Shown piece by piece: positions 51,959-61,598 of a stretch of DNA of 64,000 bases. The position numbers and the translations under genes were made by a program. This DNA comes from Thermoplasmatota archaeon. Lineage in GTDB: Archaea; Thermoplasmatota; Penumbrarchaeia; JASLWR01. Under the pieces are notes generated by a model. The model worked only from the letters and a program-made list of their open reading frames with translations. It did not search any database and had not been told where the DNA came from. The first letter of the stretch is position 1. Every line of letters begins with the position of its first letter. The stretch covers positions 37,610 to 101,609 of the forward strand of contig JASLWR010000005.1 of the NCBI GenBank assembly GCA_030740765.1, in the 5' to 3' direction.

Positions 51959-54310
51959 ATGTATAAAATCTTTACATACCTGATAACTATTGCCCCAACA
52001 ACGACCCCATCCGATTCATTTGTCGGCTTCCTGACACCGCCACCCCAAAAAACCGCGCCGGACTACGTTCGGAAAATACTTCCCGGTTTCAAGATCACCT
52101 ATATACTTGGCAGCGGGGGTTCGGCCGACGTGTATGCGGCCGAGGACGGTGATGGAGGCGAGATAGCAATAAAGATCCCACATCAGAAATTCGACAATAC
52201 AATAGACACATCCATTTACAAGAGGTTCGAGAAAGAGGCGGAGATGTGGAATAACCTCGACCATTTGAATATCGTTAATTTTTATTCGGCCCACGATCAA
52301 CCGGTACCCCATATTTCCATGGAACTGCTAAAGGGCGGTTCACTCCGATCGCTGATGAAGAACCATAAGCTTACTGTAGACGAAGCCATTCACATCATGC
52401 AGCAGGTACTGGAAGGCCTGTCATATGCTCATAGAATGGCAATCGTTCATCGAGACCTGAAACCTGAGAACATCCTTTTCACTGAAAACGGACTGGCCAA
52501 GATAACCGATTGGGGTATCGGGAAGTTCATGTCATCGGCAACGAGCTCGAAAACGGTAGGGCACCTTGGAACAATGGCCTACAGTGCCCCGGAGCAGTTC
52601 GATAAGAACCAGTTCGGGATGGTTGATTGGCAGACCGACATCTTTCAGGCGGGGATCATGTTCTACGAGATGTTGACCGGAGCAAATCCCTTCTCAGACC
52701 TGGACAATGCAAGCATCATGGGCAAGGTACTGATCCTGGATCCCGAGCCTCCGAGCAATTCCAATAATGAAATTCCTCCGGCTCTTGACAATATCGTACT
52801 TGGGGCTCTTGGTAAAAAAAAAAGTTCGAGATGGAGAAGTGCCGATGTGATGCTCTTCCAGTTGAGGCACATGATAACCGGGGGAATGGTGAGCCGCCAG
52901 GGCGGGATGCGAGTCACTCCTGCGCGATCGAAAAAACTGTCTCCCAAGGAGCAGGCCCGGAACCAGGCTGAAAAGCTGGTTCAAAGGGTCCTGGACCTAA
53001 AGGAAATGGGAGTTGACGTTTCGGTCTTCCGGGAAGATCATTCCAAGGTAAAACGTGCTGTGAAGATGGGATGGTACGAGGACGCTGTATCTTCAGGCAC
53101 TAAATTGCTGGAGTCCCTAGAATCCCTTTATCGAGAAAAGATGAGGGAAAGGTCACGACTGAGAGAAATACTGCGGCGGAACGTGAAGATACTATTCGGA
53201 ACCGCTTTTTCACTGAAGATCGATTGCGAGCACTTTTTCGAAAAGAACCTGGGAGCCAGGGAGGCGCTGGAGGAAGGGGATCTGCAAAGGGAAGAGGCAC
53301 TGAACCGGGAGTTGTTACGAGAGATCAATGAAAGGATCATGGAACATCGTGAAATGCTCAAGGAGAAGAACAAGGTCCGAAAACTGGGTGAGGAGATTTC
53401 CCAATTATACCAGAGAACCCGTATTTATGGTATTGAACTCGCTCAAACACCACACTTGATCACAACCGCTTCATCACTGCTGGGAAAAGACAGACTCAGG
53501 GAGGCAAAAGAGGCATTTACCATTGCCTTTTCCGAAATGGAAAAGGCCATAAAGCTATATGAGAAGGCCGAGGGCGCCAAGAGAAGGAAAGAATACCGGG
53601 ACATATGGGAAGCCTCTGAAAAGGAGATCCGCTTAAAGACAGTGGTTTACGTGAAAAAACTTTTTGTCCACCACAAAGAGATACGAAAGAACAATATGGT
53701 GAAGCGCAAGAATTTCATGGGCACTCCCTATGTCAAGATCCCACGTAAGAATTTCTATATGGCCCGGCACACCGTTACCCAGCGCGAATGGAGCATCGTC
53801 ATGGGGACCGCTCCGTGGGAAGGGAGACGGTATGGGACCGAAGGCGATGATTTCCCGGTAACATATATCTCGTGGTACCAGTGCAAGGAGTTTATAAAAA
53901 GATTGAACGAGATGGAAGGTGTGGACAGTTACCGCCTTCCCACGGAAGAGGAATGGGAGTATGCCTGTAGTGCAAAAAATACAACTTTCTATCATTTCGG
54001 TGATGATGAAAAGCATTTGGGAGATTACGCTTGGTACCGGGACAATACATGGGCAGTCGGTGAAAAATACGCTCATCGGGTTTGCGATAAGAAGCCGAAT
54101 GCATGGGGTCTCTATGACATGCACGGTAACGTGTGGGAATGGTGTGAGGATGAATACGATGCAGAAGGAGAGGCCAGGGTGATAACCGGCGGGAGTTGGG
54201 ATGACCTTGCTGAAAACTGTCGTACCGGCGAGCACCATGGGAATGTCCCCGAGGACAAGACCGATGACGTGGGTTTCCGCCTGATCCGAGATGTACCCCG
54301 AAGAAAATGA
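51959..54310 (+). CDS. Hanks-type Ser/Thr protein kinase fused to a formylglycine-generating-enzyme-like domain
   Basis: 783 residues. Kinase ~40-310: LGSGGSADVYAAEDG (Gly loop), AIKIP (catalytic Lys), VHRDLKPEN (catalytic loop, ~165) and ITDWGIGKF (DWG in place of DFG, still with the Asp). Charged helical and coiled-coil region ~330-590. FGE/SUMF1-type domain ~595-783: RHTVTQREWSIVMG, PVTYISWYQCKEFI, YRLPTEEEWEYAC, MHGNVWEWCEDEY and GGSWDD. No signal peptide, so both domains are cytoplasmic. In bacteria such kinase-FGE fusions exist, the FGE part often acting as a ligand-binding module. The start is uncertain: a TATA-like stretch overlaps ATG 51959. Confidence 0.9.
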   Translation: MYKIFTYLITIAPTTTPSDSFVGFLTPPPQKTAPDYVRKILPGFKITYILGSGGSADVYAAEDGDGGEIAIKIPHQKFDNTIDTSIYKRFEKEAEMWNNLDHLNIVNFYSAHDQPVPHISMELLKGGSLRSLMKNHKLTVDEAIHIMQQVLEGLSYAHRMAIVHRDLKPENILFTENGLAKITDWGIGKFMSSATSSKTVGHLGTMAYSAPEQFDKNQFGMVDWQTDIFQAGIMFYEMLTGANPFSDLDNASIMGKVLILDPEPPSNSNNEIPPALDNIVLGALGKKKSSRWRSADVMLFQLRHMITGGMVSRQGGMRVTPARSKKLSPKEQARNQAEKLVQRVLDLKEMGVDVSVFREDHSKVKRAVKMGWYEDAVSSGTKLLESLESLYREKMRERSRLREILRRNVKILFGTAFSLKIDCEHFFEKNLGAREALEEGDLQREEALNRELLREINERIMEHREMLKEKNKVRKLGEEISQLYQRTRIYGIELAQTPHLITTASSLLGKDRLREAKEAFTIAFSEMEKAIKLYEKAEGAKRRKEYRDIWEASEKEIRLKTVVYVKKLFVHHKEIRKNNMVKRKNFMGTPYVKIPRKNFYMARHTVTQREWSIVMGTAPWEGRRYGTEGDDFPVTYISWYQCKEFIKRLNEMEGVDSYRLPTEEEWEYACSAKNTTFYHFGDDEKHLGDYAWYRDNTWAVGEKYAHRVCDKKPNAWGLYDMHGNVWEWCEDEYDAEGEARVITGGSWDDLAENCRTGEHHGNVPEDKTDDVGFRLIRDVPRRK

Positions 54311-54322
54311 ATCTATTCCATC

Positions 54323-55720
54323 TCAGTCCTCGTACATGATGGCGCCGAACAAATCCTCGTCTGTGGGTTGCGTGCTGGGTATGGGATACGATATCCAGGT
54401 GTAATTCAATAGATGTTCCCAGGTAACGTTCGAGGTGGTGCTGTTGCCCCCCCACGACCCACAGCCCAGAGTCATTGACATGGGCATGCCGTTTGTCCAG
54501 GCTCCACTATTTGCCAGGCACTGGGGCTGTCGTATCATTATACGTGATACCTTTACTCTGAGCCCGAGCTCCTGGATTCGGGATTCCATTTTCGTATGTA
54601 TGCTGCAGGAATGGCCGGGTCCGGAAAAGGTGGTTATCCTGTTTACGAGATCGACGGCGTCAGGAAATTCCCTCCATTTGTAAATGGTGGTTGTTACGGA
54701 TAACTTTTCCCCTGAAAAGGGATAACCCACACCGACTCCCGTTTCTTCTACCATGATGAAGGTCTTTCCCTCAGGAAGGTCGATCCCTGCCAGTCCGGCA
54801 ATCTTTTCCGGGGGCTGCGCTACGATATCGCGGTTCAATATTCCTCCGTCGGTCCACATGGTTTTCTGCAGTTTCTTTTTTTCTTCCGGGGATGCCAGAT
54901 ATCCCCCCACGGCCTCCAGCTCCTTGATCATTTCGTCGTAAACACCTTCATGAATGAGAATCGAGTTTTCTGTCGAGCAGCTTGTGGCATAATCGAATGT
55001 CTTTGATCGCATTATTTTATCGGCTGTGTCCTTGAGGTCTGCCGTTTCGTCCACGATACACACTGAATTACCGGCACCAACACCCTGACTGGGGGTCCCG
55101 CTGCTGTACGCGGCCCTCACCATTCCGCTGCCACCGGTGGCCAGTATCATATCGCACTGTCTCATCAATTCCTTGCTGGCTTGGACTGTGAGTTCATCAA
55201 CATTTAAAACCAGATCTTCCGGCCAACCGTTCTTCTTCAATGTGGCCCTGATCCGGTTCGTTGCCATTATGTTGCAGGCAATAGTCCTGGGATGCGGCGC
55301 CATGATTATGGCATTTCTGGTCTTGATGGCTGTAATGGCCTTTACGAAGGGAGTTGCTTCAGCATTTGTCACCGGGATCAACGCACCTATCACACCAATT
55401 GGTTTCGCGATCTTAATGATGCCTTTTTCCCTGTCATGTTCCACGATCCCCACGGATTTCTTGCCTTTCATATCCCTGAGGGTTCCCTTTATTTTAGTCA
55501 TCAATTTTCCGTATTTGTGCGGTGCGTAACCCATCCGGCTATCCTCAACGCAGAACTCCGACAACTTGGTGGCGAATTTGGGTTCAACTCCAGACCAGGC
55601 AACCCTTGTTGCCAGCTCATCCACCTGTTCCTGTGTAGCGAATTCGATTTTTTTCTGGGCAGTCCTTGCCCTCTCGATCAGTCTCCTGATATATTCTGCA
55701 GCTTCCTGTTGATCTGCCAT
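54323..55720 (-). CDS. Aldehyde dehydrogenase of the CoA-acylating type
   Basis: 465 residues, GGAGGG before the ATG. The fold matches acylating aldehyde dehydrogenases (EutE/PduP/SauS/AdhE-N group): PIGVIGALIPVTNAEATP, ATGGSGMVRAAYSSG, and the catalytic Cys in ATSCSTENS (~residue 245). There is no conserved Glu of the hydrolytic class, in line with CoA as acceptor. It is the last gene of the pyrimidine operon, ~150 bp after preA, so the likely substrate is the malonate semialdehyde made by the aminotransferase two genes up. Exact specificity is inferred. Confidence 0.88.
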   Translation of the reverse strand: MADQQEAAEYIRRLIERARTAQKKIEFATQEQVDELATRVAWSGVEPKFATKLSEFCVEDSRMGYAPHKYGKLMTKIKGTLRDMKGKKSVGIVEHDREKGIIKIAKPIGVIGALIPVTNAEATPFVKAITAIKTRNAIIMAPHPRTIACNIMATNRIRATLKKNGWPEDLVLNVDELTVQASKELMRQCDMILATGGSGMVRAAYSSGTPSQGVGAGNSVCIVDETADLKDTADKIMRSKTFDYATSCSTENSILIHEGVYDEMIKELEAVGGYLASPEEKKKLQKTMWTDGGILNRDIVAQPPEKIAGLAGIDLPEGKTFIMVEETGVGVGYPFSGEKLSVTTTIYKWREFPDAVDLVNRITTFSGPGHSCSIHTKMESRIQELGLRVKVSRIMIRQPQCLANSGAWTNGMPMSMTLGCGSWGGNSTTSNVTWEHLLNYTWISYPIPSTQPTDEDLFGAIMYED

Positions 55721-55869
55721 TAATTACCCTCCTTAATCTAGATTGATCATTTTGTGAATATTTACTTTTCTTTTTATCGTCTCCCTGGGAGCGTACCCTA
55801 GCCTCTTTTCTGCCCCGGTCATTGGACCCTGAAAGCCGGTCTAACCTCAGAACCGTTATTTGAACGTAC

Positions 55870-57114
55870 TTAACTTGAGACTGGGGGAACTATCTCCTTC
55901 TTGCCCGGGACGTGCTCATAGCTTATCATGGGGGGGTCCGAAACGGGACAGACAAAGGAGCATATCATGCAGCTTACGCATTTCCCGTCATCAGGAATGG
56001 GCCTTCGTTCCTCCCTGTTCCAACCCAGGCATTGGCCGCCAGCGTCTCGGCAGACGATGTAGCATTGGCCGCACCCGACGCACCGATCGAGGTCGTAACG
56101 GGCAACCCCCTGGTAATCCAGGTCGAAGGCATCAGTTGGGTGTATGTTGGGAACGGCCTTTCCGACGAGATCGGAAACCTTGCTGATACCTTTCGAATCC
56201 ATGAAATCTGACAGACCCTCTATCATGTCCTCAACTATACCATAGCCGTAATGTATGACGCCGGTGGTCATCTGTACGGTGGATGAACCGCAGAGAATGT
56301 ATTCGAGGGCGTCGATCCACGTTTCTACGCCACCGAGACCTGAAAGGGGTAGATCGAGCTCCTTGCACTGTGCGAGCTGGGCTATACAGCGAAGGCCGAT
56401 AGGCTTCACCGCCGGCCCGGAGTACCCGCTCATGGCGCTCTTTCCGGCCACATTGGGATGAGGAATATAGGTATCGGGATCGATACCCACCAGAGCGCTC
56501 ACCGTGTTGATCGCAGAGATTCCATCGGCTCCACCTCTCTTTGCGTAAAGCGCAGGCTCGGTGATATCGGTGATGTTTGGTGTCATCTTTGCGATGATGG
56601 GCAGTGACGTGTTCTCCCGTACTATTCGGGTGAAGCTCTCGAGAAGCTCGAAGGCCTGACCTACCTTCATTCCCGAACCTTCAACCGTCATGTGAGGACA
56701 GGAGAAGTTAAGCTCCAGCATGTCAGCGCCAGTCTCTTCCACCCCTCTTGCCAGTAGACCCCATTCCTCCTCGGAGAAACCCATTATACTCACGATGACC
56801 GGATGATTTGGATAATGTTTCTTTAAGTATCTGATATCGGCCAGGTTGTCTTCAAAACTGCGGTCCGAAATCTGTTCCACGTTCTGGAGACCAACGAGCT
56901 TCTGGGATTCGTAATCGTATCCTGCCATCCGCGGCGATGGGTGTATTATCTTTGTTCTACCCGCATGTACGGTCTTGAAGACGGCTCCCCCAAAGCCCCG
57001 ATCGAAGGCTCTAGCCACCATCTCCGCTGTGTTCGATACCGGTGAAGATGATAGAAGGAAGGGATTGGGAAACCTCACCCCACACATCTCGATACTCAGA
57101 TCCTTTCCCGTCAT
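55870..57114 (-). CDS. preA: NAD-dependent dihydropyrimidine dehydrogenase, PreA-like subunit
   Basis: 414 residues, close to the E. coli PreA length. The N-terminal ~300 residues form a dihydroorotate-dehydrogenase-like FMN barrel (FPNPFLLSSSPVSNTAEM, LELNFSCPHM, PIIAKMTPN). The active-site Cys is in ELNFSCPH or the SGLGG region as in the family. The C-terminal two-[4Fe-4S] ferredoxin is CVGCGQCYIVCRDAGGQC and CVSCMICSFVCP. With PreT it reduces uracil or thymine to the dihydro form or runs backwards. The ATG overlaps the preT stop by 4 bp. Confidence 0.94.
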   Translation of the reverse strand: MTGKDLSIEMCGVRFPNPFLLSSSPVSNTAEMVARAFDRGFGGAVFKTVHAGRTKIIHPSPRMAGYDYESQKLVGLQNVEQISDRSFEDNLADIRYLKKHYPNHPVIVSIMGFSEEEWGLLARGVEETGADMLELNFSCPHMTVEGSGMKVGQAFELLESFTRIVRENTSLPIIAKMTPNITDITEPALYAKRGGADGISAINTVSALVGIDPDTYIPHPNVAGKSAMSGYSGPAVKPIGLRCIAQLAQCKELDLPLSGLGGVETWIDALEYILCGSSTVQMTTGVIHYGYGIVEDMIEGLSDFMDSKGISKVSDLVGKAVPNIHPTDAFDLDYQGVARYDLDRCVGCGQCYIVCRDAGGQCLGWNREERRPIPDDGKCVSCMICSFVCPVSDPPMISYEHVPGKKEIVPPVSS

Positions 57115-58451
57115 TCACACGCACCTCCTCCAGATTTATTTTCCTCAAGTATCTTCATTATGCATTCGGCGGCCTTCTTGCCGTCCTGCACCGCCTGGAC
57201 TATAAGAGCCGGTCCCCTTGCAGCGTCTCCTCCGACGAATATCCTTTTATTGGTCGTTGAAACGCCGTCATCGCCGGTCTTTACGAGGCCGTTTGGCAGA
57301 TCTTCCACCAACCCGGAAAGCCCCTTGTTTGCCTCCTCTGACCTCATGCCTATGGCGCGGACGAAAAAATCGACCTTCAGACTATATTCAGTCCCTGGAA
57401 CGGTTACGAGCTTCGCTGCGGAGTGATCCCCCAGGCTCTTCCAGTCAGTCTCAATGCCCTTAAGACCGGTGAGCACGCCGTCTTCGCCCAGCAGATCCGT
57501 AACTACACTCTGTGTGCGCAACGTGATGTTGTGTGCAAGGGCCAAATCGAGATCCTCCTCGTCAGCGGGCATCTCCCTTAGGCTGCGGCGGTATATGACA
57601 TAAACCTTGTTCGCCCCCAGGGTGGCACAGGTCGTGGCTACATCCATGGCAACGGAACCGCCTCCCACCACCGCAACGTTCTTGCCACGTATCTTTGATG
57701 CCAGTTCGATGTCCTTTCCCGATCTCATACCCTCGAGGAACTTCTGCGAATCGGTAACGTTCACAAGACCGCTTCCCGGGATGTCTAATCGCGCCGGGCT
57801 CCAGGTGCCCGTGCCTATGAAGACGGCTTCGAATCCTTCCGAGAGTAGCCTGTCGGCCCCACCCCTCTCGATCCTGGCGCTGGTTTTCAGTTCCACTCCC
57901 AGGGCGAATACGTCCTCAAGTTCACGTTCCACGAATTCCGTGTTCATGCGAAATTTCGGCACGCCGTACCTGAGCACACCCCCTGCCTCCTCCCTGCCCT
58001 CGAATATCGTGATGCCGTACCCGTTCTTAGCCAGCTCGGCAGCACAGGCGAGGCCTGCAGGGCCGGAGCCGATAACAGCAATCCGTCCCTTCCCAAAGCC
58101 CTTTTTCTGAATAGCATCGAATCCTGTCTCCCAGCCGTATTCCACCAGGAACCTCTGTATCTTACCGATTTCAATGGGGCGGTCTATACCGCTGGCGCTG
58201 CACCCTTTCATACATAGTCTTTCCGTAGGACAGAGTGCTCCGCATATCCCCCCGAGGATATTGTTGTTTTTTATGGTCCTTACTGCTCCCTTAATGTTCT
58301 TGAGCTTCAGTTTTCTAATGAATGTACCTGGATCCGTGTCCGCGGGGCAGTCCCGGCTGCAAGGCGGTTCGTGGCAGTTCAGGCACCGAGACGCTTCAGA
58401 GATCGCTTGAAGAACACCATATACCTTCTTATCACGTTCCAAACCGTTCAT
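57111..58451 (-). CDS. preT: Dihydropyrimidine dehydrogenase, PreT-like FAD/NAD subunit
   Basis: 446 residues. An N-terminal Cys-rich iron-sulfur domain (CLNCHEPPCSRDCP and CGALCPTERLCMKGC) is followed by FAD (VIGSGPAGLACAAELAKNGY) and NAD(P) (NVAVVGGGSVAMDVATTCAT) Rossmann folds, as in the glutamate synthase small-subunit family. The C-terminal FVGGDAARG binds FAD. It passes electrons from NAD(P)H to PreA. GGAGGGTTAG inside the end of the aminotransferase gene serves as its Shine-Dalgarno. Confidence 0.93.
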   Translation of the reverse strand: MNGLERDKKVYGVLQAISEASRCLNCHEPPCSRDCPADTDPGTFIRKLKLKNIKGAVRTIKNNNILGGICGALCPTERLCMKGCSASGIDRPIEIGKIQRFLVEYGWETGFDAIQKKGFGKGRIAVIGSGPAGLACAAELAKNGYGITIFEGREEAGGVLRYGVPKFRMNTEFVERELEDVFALGVELKTSARIERGGADRLLSEGFEAVFIGTGTWSPARLDIPGSGLVNVTDSQKFLEGMRSGKDIELASKIRGKNVAVVGGGSVAMDVATTCATLGANKVYVIYRRSLREMPADEEDLDLALAHNITLRTQSVVTDLLGEDGVLTGLKGIETDWKSLGDHSAAKLVTVPGTEYSLKVDFFVRAIGMRSEEANKGLSGLVEDLPNGLVKTGDDGVSTTNKRIFVGGDAARGPALIVQAVQDGKKAAECIMKILEENKSGGGACE

Positions 58452-58453
58452 AT

Positions 58454-59782
58454 CTAACCCTCCATAGCTCTGAAAGCATCATCCATGATCTCAAGGGACT
58501 GATCTATCTGATCCATTGTCAACACGAGAGGTGGTTGTATTCGGATAACATTTGCCAGAAGTCCTCCGAGTCCCAGAAGCAATCCATTGTCCTTGCATAT
58601 TTCCATGAACTTTTTTGCCTCCACCGTCCCGGGTGTCTTTTTATCACGGTCGCTCACCAGTTCGAAACCTATCATGAGTCCTTTTCCCCGAATGTCGCCT
58701 ATCAATTTATGTTCCTCCATCATTTCATTGAGGCGCAGTTTGTAATAATTACCCTTGGCGAGTGCTCCTTCTTGAAGTTTTTCTTTTTCAATTATTTCCA
58801 GATTGGAAAGCCCTGCAACCATGGCCAGCGGATTACCGCCGAATGTGGAGAACAGGTCTTTTGGCATCAAACAATCCGATATCTCTTCAGTGGTAACGAG
58901 AGCACCCATTGCAAAACCAGAGCCGATCCCCTTGGCCATAGTCATCATATCGGGTTTGACTCCCCAGTTCTCGATCCCCCAGAAATGCTTTCCCGTTCTT
59001 CCGAAACCGGTCTGTACCTCGTCGCTAATAAAGAGCCCGTCGTATTTATGGACTATCTCCGCAAGTATCGGGAAGAAATCCGGAACCGGCTCGGTAATCC
59101 CCCCCACGCCCTGAAGAGGCTCGGCCAGCAGAGCTGCCACCCTCTTGGGAGTCTGGCATCTGATCACCTTGTCTGCGAACCAGGCACATTCCATATCACA
59201 TGTGTCGGGGTCCTTTCCGAAGTCACACCTGTAACAGTAACAGTTAGGAGTTCCTATTGTACCGGTGGCGTAGGTCATGTTCTGGCGCCAGGTGCCCTGG
59301 TTCGTAAGGCTCATGGCCATGAGCGTGCGGCCGTGGAATGCCTCCAGCAGAGAGACCACGAAATTGCAGTTGGTATATTTTTTTGCAAGATGCAGAGCAG
59401 CTTCGTTCGCTTCGCTACCTGAATTGACGAAAAAACATTTTTCGAGACCGGCAGGGCTTAGGGAAGCCAGTTTCCTAGCATAGAGCGCCATGGGTATGGT
59501 AGGGTAGAGCGTTGTGGTGTGCATTAACAGGTCGAGCTGTTTTTTCAAGGCGCCAGTCATTGTGGGATGACAATGCCCCGAGTGAACCGTGCAGACCCCA
59601 GCGAAAAGATCGATGTATGATTTCCCCTCGGAGTCGAACAGGTTTGCTCCCTCGCCCCTGACGAACAGTTTTGGCTCGGTATAGTAATGGCCCACCGCGG
59701 GAACCAGGTGTTTCTTCTCTATTTCAAGTATGTCTTTGGCCGTGAACTTGCTTAAATTGAAAAGGTCTTCAAACTCACTCAT
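58454..59782 (-). CDS. Class III aminotransferase, probable beta-alanine transaminase
   Basis: 442 residues, AGAGGTGA before the ATG. Family marks: FVNSGSEANEAALHLAKK (PLP phosphate site), GRTLMAMSL, the Cys cluster CYCYRCDFGKDPDTCDMEC seen in the GABA/AGXT2-like branch, FISDEVQTGFGRTG (Asp to PLP nitrogen) and MTMAKGIGSGFAMG (Schiff-base Lys). Given its operon partners the amino donor is probably beta-alanine, giving malonate semialdehyde; 4-aminobutyrate is the alternative. Spacing to preT is 2 bp. Confidence 0.9.
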   Translation of the reverse strand: MSEFEDLFNLSKFTAKDILEIEKKHLVPAVGHYYTEPKLFVRGEGANLFDSEGKSYIDLFAGVCTVHSGHCHPTMTGALKKQLDLLMHTTTLYPTIPMALYARKLASLSPAGLEKCFFVNSGSEANEAALHLAKKYTNCNFVVSLLEAFHGRTLMAMSLTNQGTWRQNMTYATGTIGTPNCYCYRCDFGKDPDTCDMECAWFADKVIRCQTPKRVAALLAEPLQGVGGITEPVPDFFPILAEIVHKYDGLFISDEVQTGFGRTGKHFWGIENWGVKPDMMTMAKGIGSGFAMGALVTTEEISDCLMPKDLFSTFGGNPLAMVAGLSNLEIIEKEKLQEGALAKGNYYKLRLNEMMEEHKLIGDIRGKGLMIGFELVSDRDKKTPGTVEAKKFMEICKDNGLLLGLGGLLANVIRIQPPLVLTMDQIDQSLEIMDDAFRAMEG

Positions 59783-59834
59783 AATTATTTCACCTCTTAT
59801 ATGATTATTAATTTCTCTAGGTGATAGGGGAGGT

Positions 59835-60704
59835 TCAGAGTTCGAGCAGGTCGTCGTACATTTCCGGCCGTCTGTCCCTGAAGAACTGCCATATGTTTCG
59901 TACCTCGTCGATCATGTCGAAATCCAGATCGGCTGTAACGATCTCATCCAGGTCTCTGCTTCCTTCAGCAACTATTTGCCCCCGCGGATCGCAGAAATAA
60001 CTGGTCCCGTAGAACTCGCCGATATTCCAGGGGGCTTCGTGTCCTACCCTGTTTATGGCACCAACGAAATACCCATTTGCAACAGCATGGGCCGGCTGCT
60101 CCAGTTTCCAAAGGTACTCGGAAAGCCCGGCAACGGTTGCCGAGGGGTTGAAAATGATCTCCGCTCCGTTCAATGCGAGGGCCCTGGCCCCTTCAGGGAA
60201 ATGGCGATCATAGCAGATGTAAACACCTACATCAGCATACTCGGTCTCGAACACAGGATAGCCAAAATTCCCGGGCCGGAAATAATATTTTTCGAAGAAT
60301 CCGGGCAGTACATGGGGTATGTGTGTCTTTCTGTATTTTCCAAGGTAGGTTCCGTCGGCATCGATCACCGCGGCAGTATTGTAGTACACACCGGACATTT
60401 CCTTTTCGTATATGGGAACGATGAGGACCATTTTGTGCTTTTCAGCAAGCTCCATCATGGCTTCCGTTGTGGGGCCGTCCGGTATTGGTTCCGCCATGTC
60501 GTACCATTTCGGTTTTTGTTCGGCGGCGAAATAGGGACCATTGAACAGTTCCTGGAGACAGAGTATCTTGACCCCCTTGGATGCGGCTTCTCCGATCAAT
60601 TTCACGTGCTTATCCATCATGTAGTTCTTTATCTCGTCCACAGGGAGGTCGGTAGAAATATCGGCCTTGGCCTGTATCAATCCACATTTTACAATTCGTG
60701 ACAT
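59835..60704 (-). CDS. Beta-ureidopropionase-like carbon-nitrogen hydrolase
   Basis: 289 residues from ATG 60704, with GGTGA 5 nt upstream; the open frame runs further to 60827 but has no support. The nitrilase-family triad is visible: Glu in CLQELFNGPYF, Lys in YRKTHIPH and Cys in GVYICYDRHFPE. The AWN-like and PGFFEKYYF features match the N-carbamoyl-beta-alanine/N-carbamoylputrescine amidase branch. In this operon it would release beta-alanine, CO2 and ammonia from N-carbamoyl-beta-alanine. It is the first gene of the operon; the next starts 52 bp on. Confidence 0.92.
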   Translation of the reverse strand: MSRIVKCGLIQAKADISTDLPVDEIKNYMMDKHVKLIGEAASKGVKILCLQELFNGPYFAAEQKPKWYDMAEPIPDGPTTEAMMELAEKHKMVLIVPIYEKEMSGVYYNTAAVIDADGTYLGKYRKTHIPHVLPGFFEKYYFRPGNFGYPVFETEYADVGVYICYDRHFPEGARALALNGAEIIFNPSATVAGLSEYLWKLEQPAHAVANGYFVGAINRVGHEAPWNIGEFYGTSYFCDPRGQIVAEGSRDLDEIVTADLDFDMIDEVRNIWQFFRDRRPEMYDDLLEL

Positions 60705-60848
60705 GTTCTTCACCATTTTACATTTACTCGATTCTGTCGATATTGATGGAAATATATCAATCTTATTTAAATTATTAATATACCATATACTTAGCCGGAC
60801 AAAGTTCATTCGTTTATTTAAATCCAATTTTTACGGTAAGGGCCAATT

Positions 60849-61598
60849 ATGCATTACAAAGAGAAATTACAAAATGCAATAGAATGGATCACCGGATCGG
60901 ACCGCCTCGTGATATTCACCGGCGCCGGAGTAAGCACCGAATCGGGTCTGCCGGATTACCGTGGTCCGGACGGCGTCTGGACCCGTAGGGACAAGGGATT
61001 GCCGCCACCAAGGTCCAAGAGCATGTCGGAGATCCGTCCCAACAGAACCCATTATTCCATCGTCGAACTTGTAAAAATGGGGAAACTTGACTTTCTCATT
61101 TCCCAGAACGTGGACAACCTGCACCTCGCTTCGGGGATACCGCAGGAAATGATCGGGGAGCTGCATGGCAACCATGCACTGATGAAATGCCTGGAATGCG
61201 ACAATCGTCTCTCTTTTACGGAAGCGGGTTGGGATAAAAGTATTTGCGGTGAAGGATATCGAACCCATAAACTTGGGAAGGGACAGCCAGTATGCCCAAA
61301 ATGCAAGGGGCGGCTGATGTCCAGTGTGGTGAATTTCGGTGACCCTATGCCCGAAAAAGAGATAAGGATATCAATGGAAAGATCGAAGACCTGTGATGTA
61401 TTCATGGTCATTGGCTCGTCTCTCGTTGTCACTCCCGCGGCCAACATGCCTTCACTGGCTCTTGATAACGGCGCGAAATTAATAATTATTAACCAGGGTG
61501 AGACCCCATACGACGACGTGGCACATTTAAGGTTTTGGGAGAACGCCGGGATGGTGATGGAAGATATTGTCAATGGATTGAATCGGATTGTGACCTAG
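60849..61598 (+). CDS. cobB: Sirtuin: NAD-dependent protein deacylase
   Basis: 249 residues. NAD pocket in FTGAGVSTESGLPDYRG; SQNVDNLH; the catalytic His in ELHGN; a zinc site with CLECDN and CPKCKG; FGDPMPE; and VIGSSLVVTPAANMP. It removes acyl groups from lysines of proteins such as chromatin proteins or metabolic enzymes. It is divergent from the pyrimidine operon. A TATA-like TTTATTTAAAT lies ~33 nt before the ATG. The stop codon lies inside the structured element at 61595. Confidence 0.95.
   Translation: MHYKEKLQNAIEWITGSDRLVIFTGAGVSTESGLPDYRGPDGVWTRRDKGLPPPRSKSMSEIRPNRTHYSIVELVKMGKLDFLISQNVDNLHLASGIPQEMIGELHGNHALMKCLECDNRLSFTEAGWDKSICGEGYRTHKLGKGQPVCPKCKGRLMSSVVNFGDPMPEKEIRISMERSKTCDVFMVIGSSLVVTPAANMPSLALDNGAKLIIINQGETPYDDVAHLRFWENAGMVMEDIVNGLNRIVT

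Noticed and set aside
58322..59422. 366-residue + strand frame opposite the aminotransferase
   Set aside because: The - strand gene has all PLP motifs and operon spacing; the + frame has no recognisable domain and is a codon-usage shadow.
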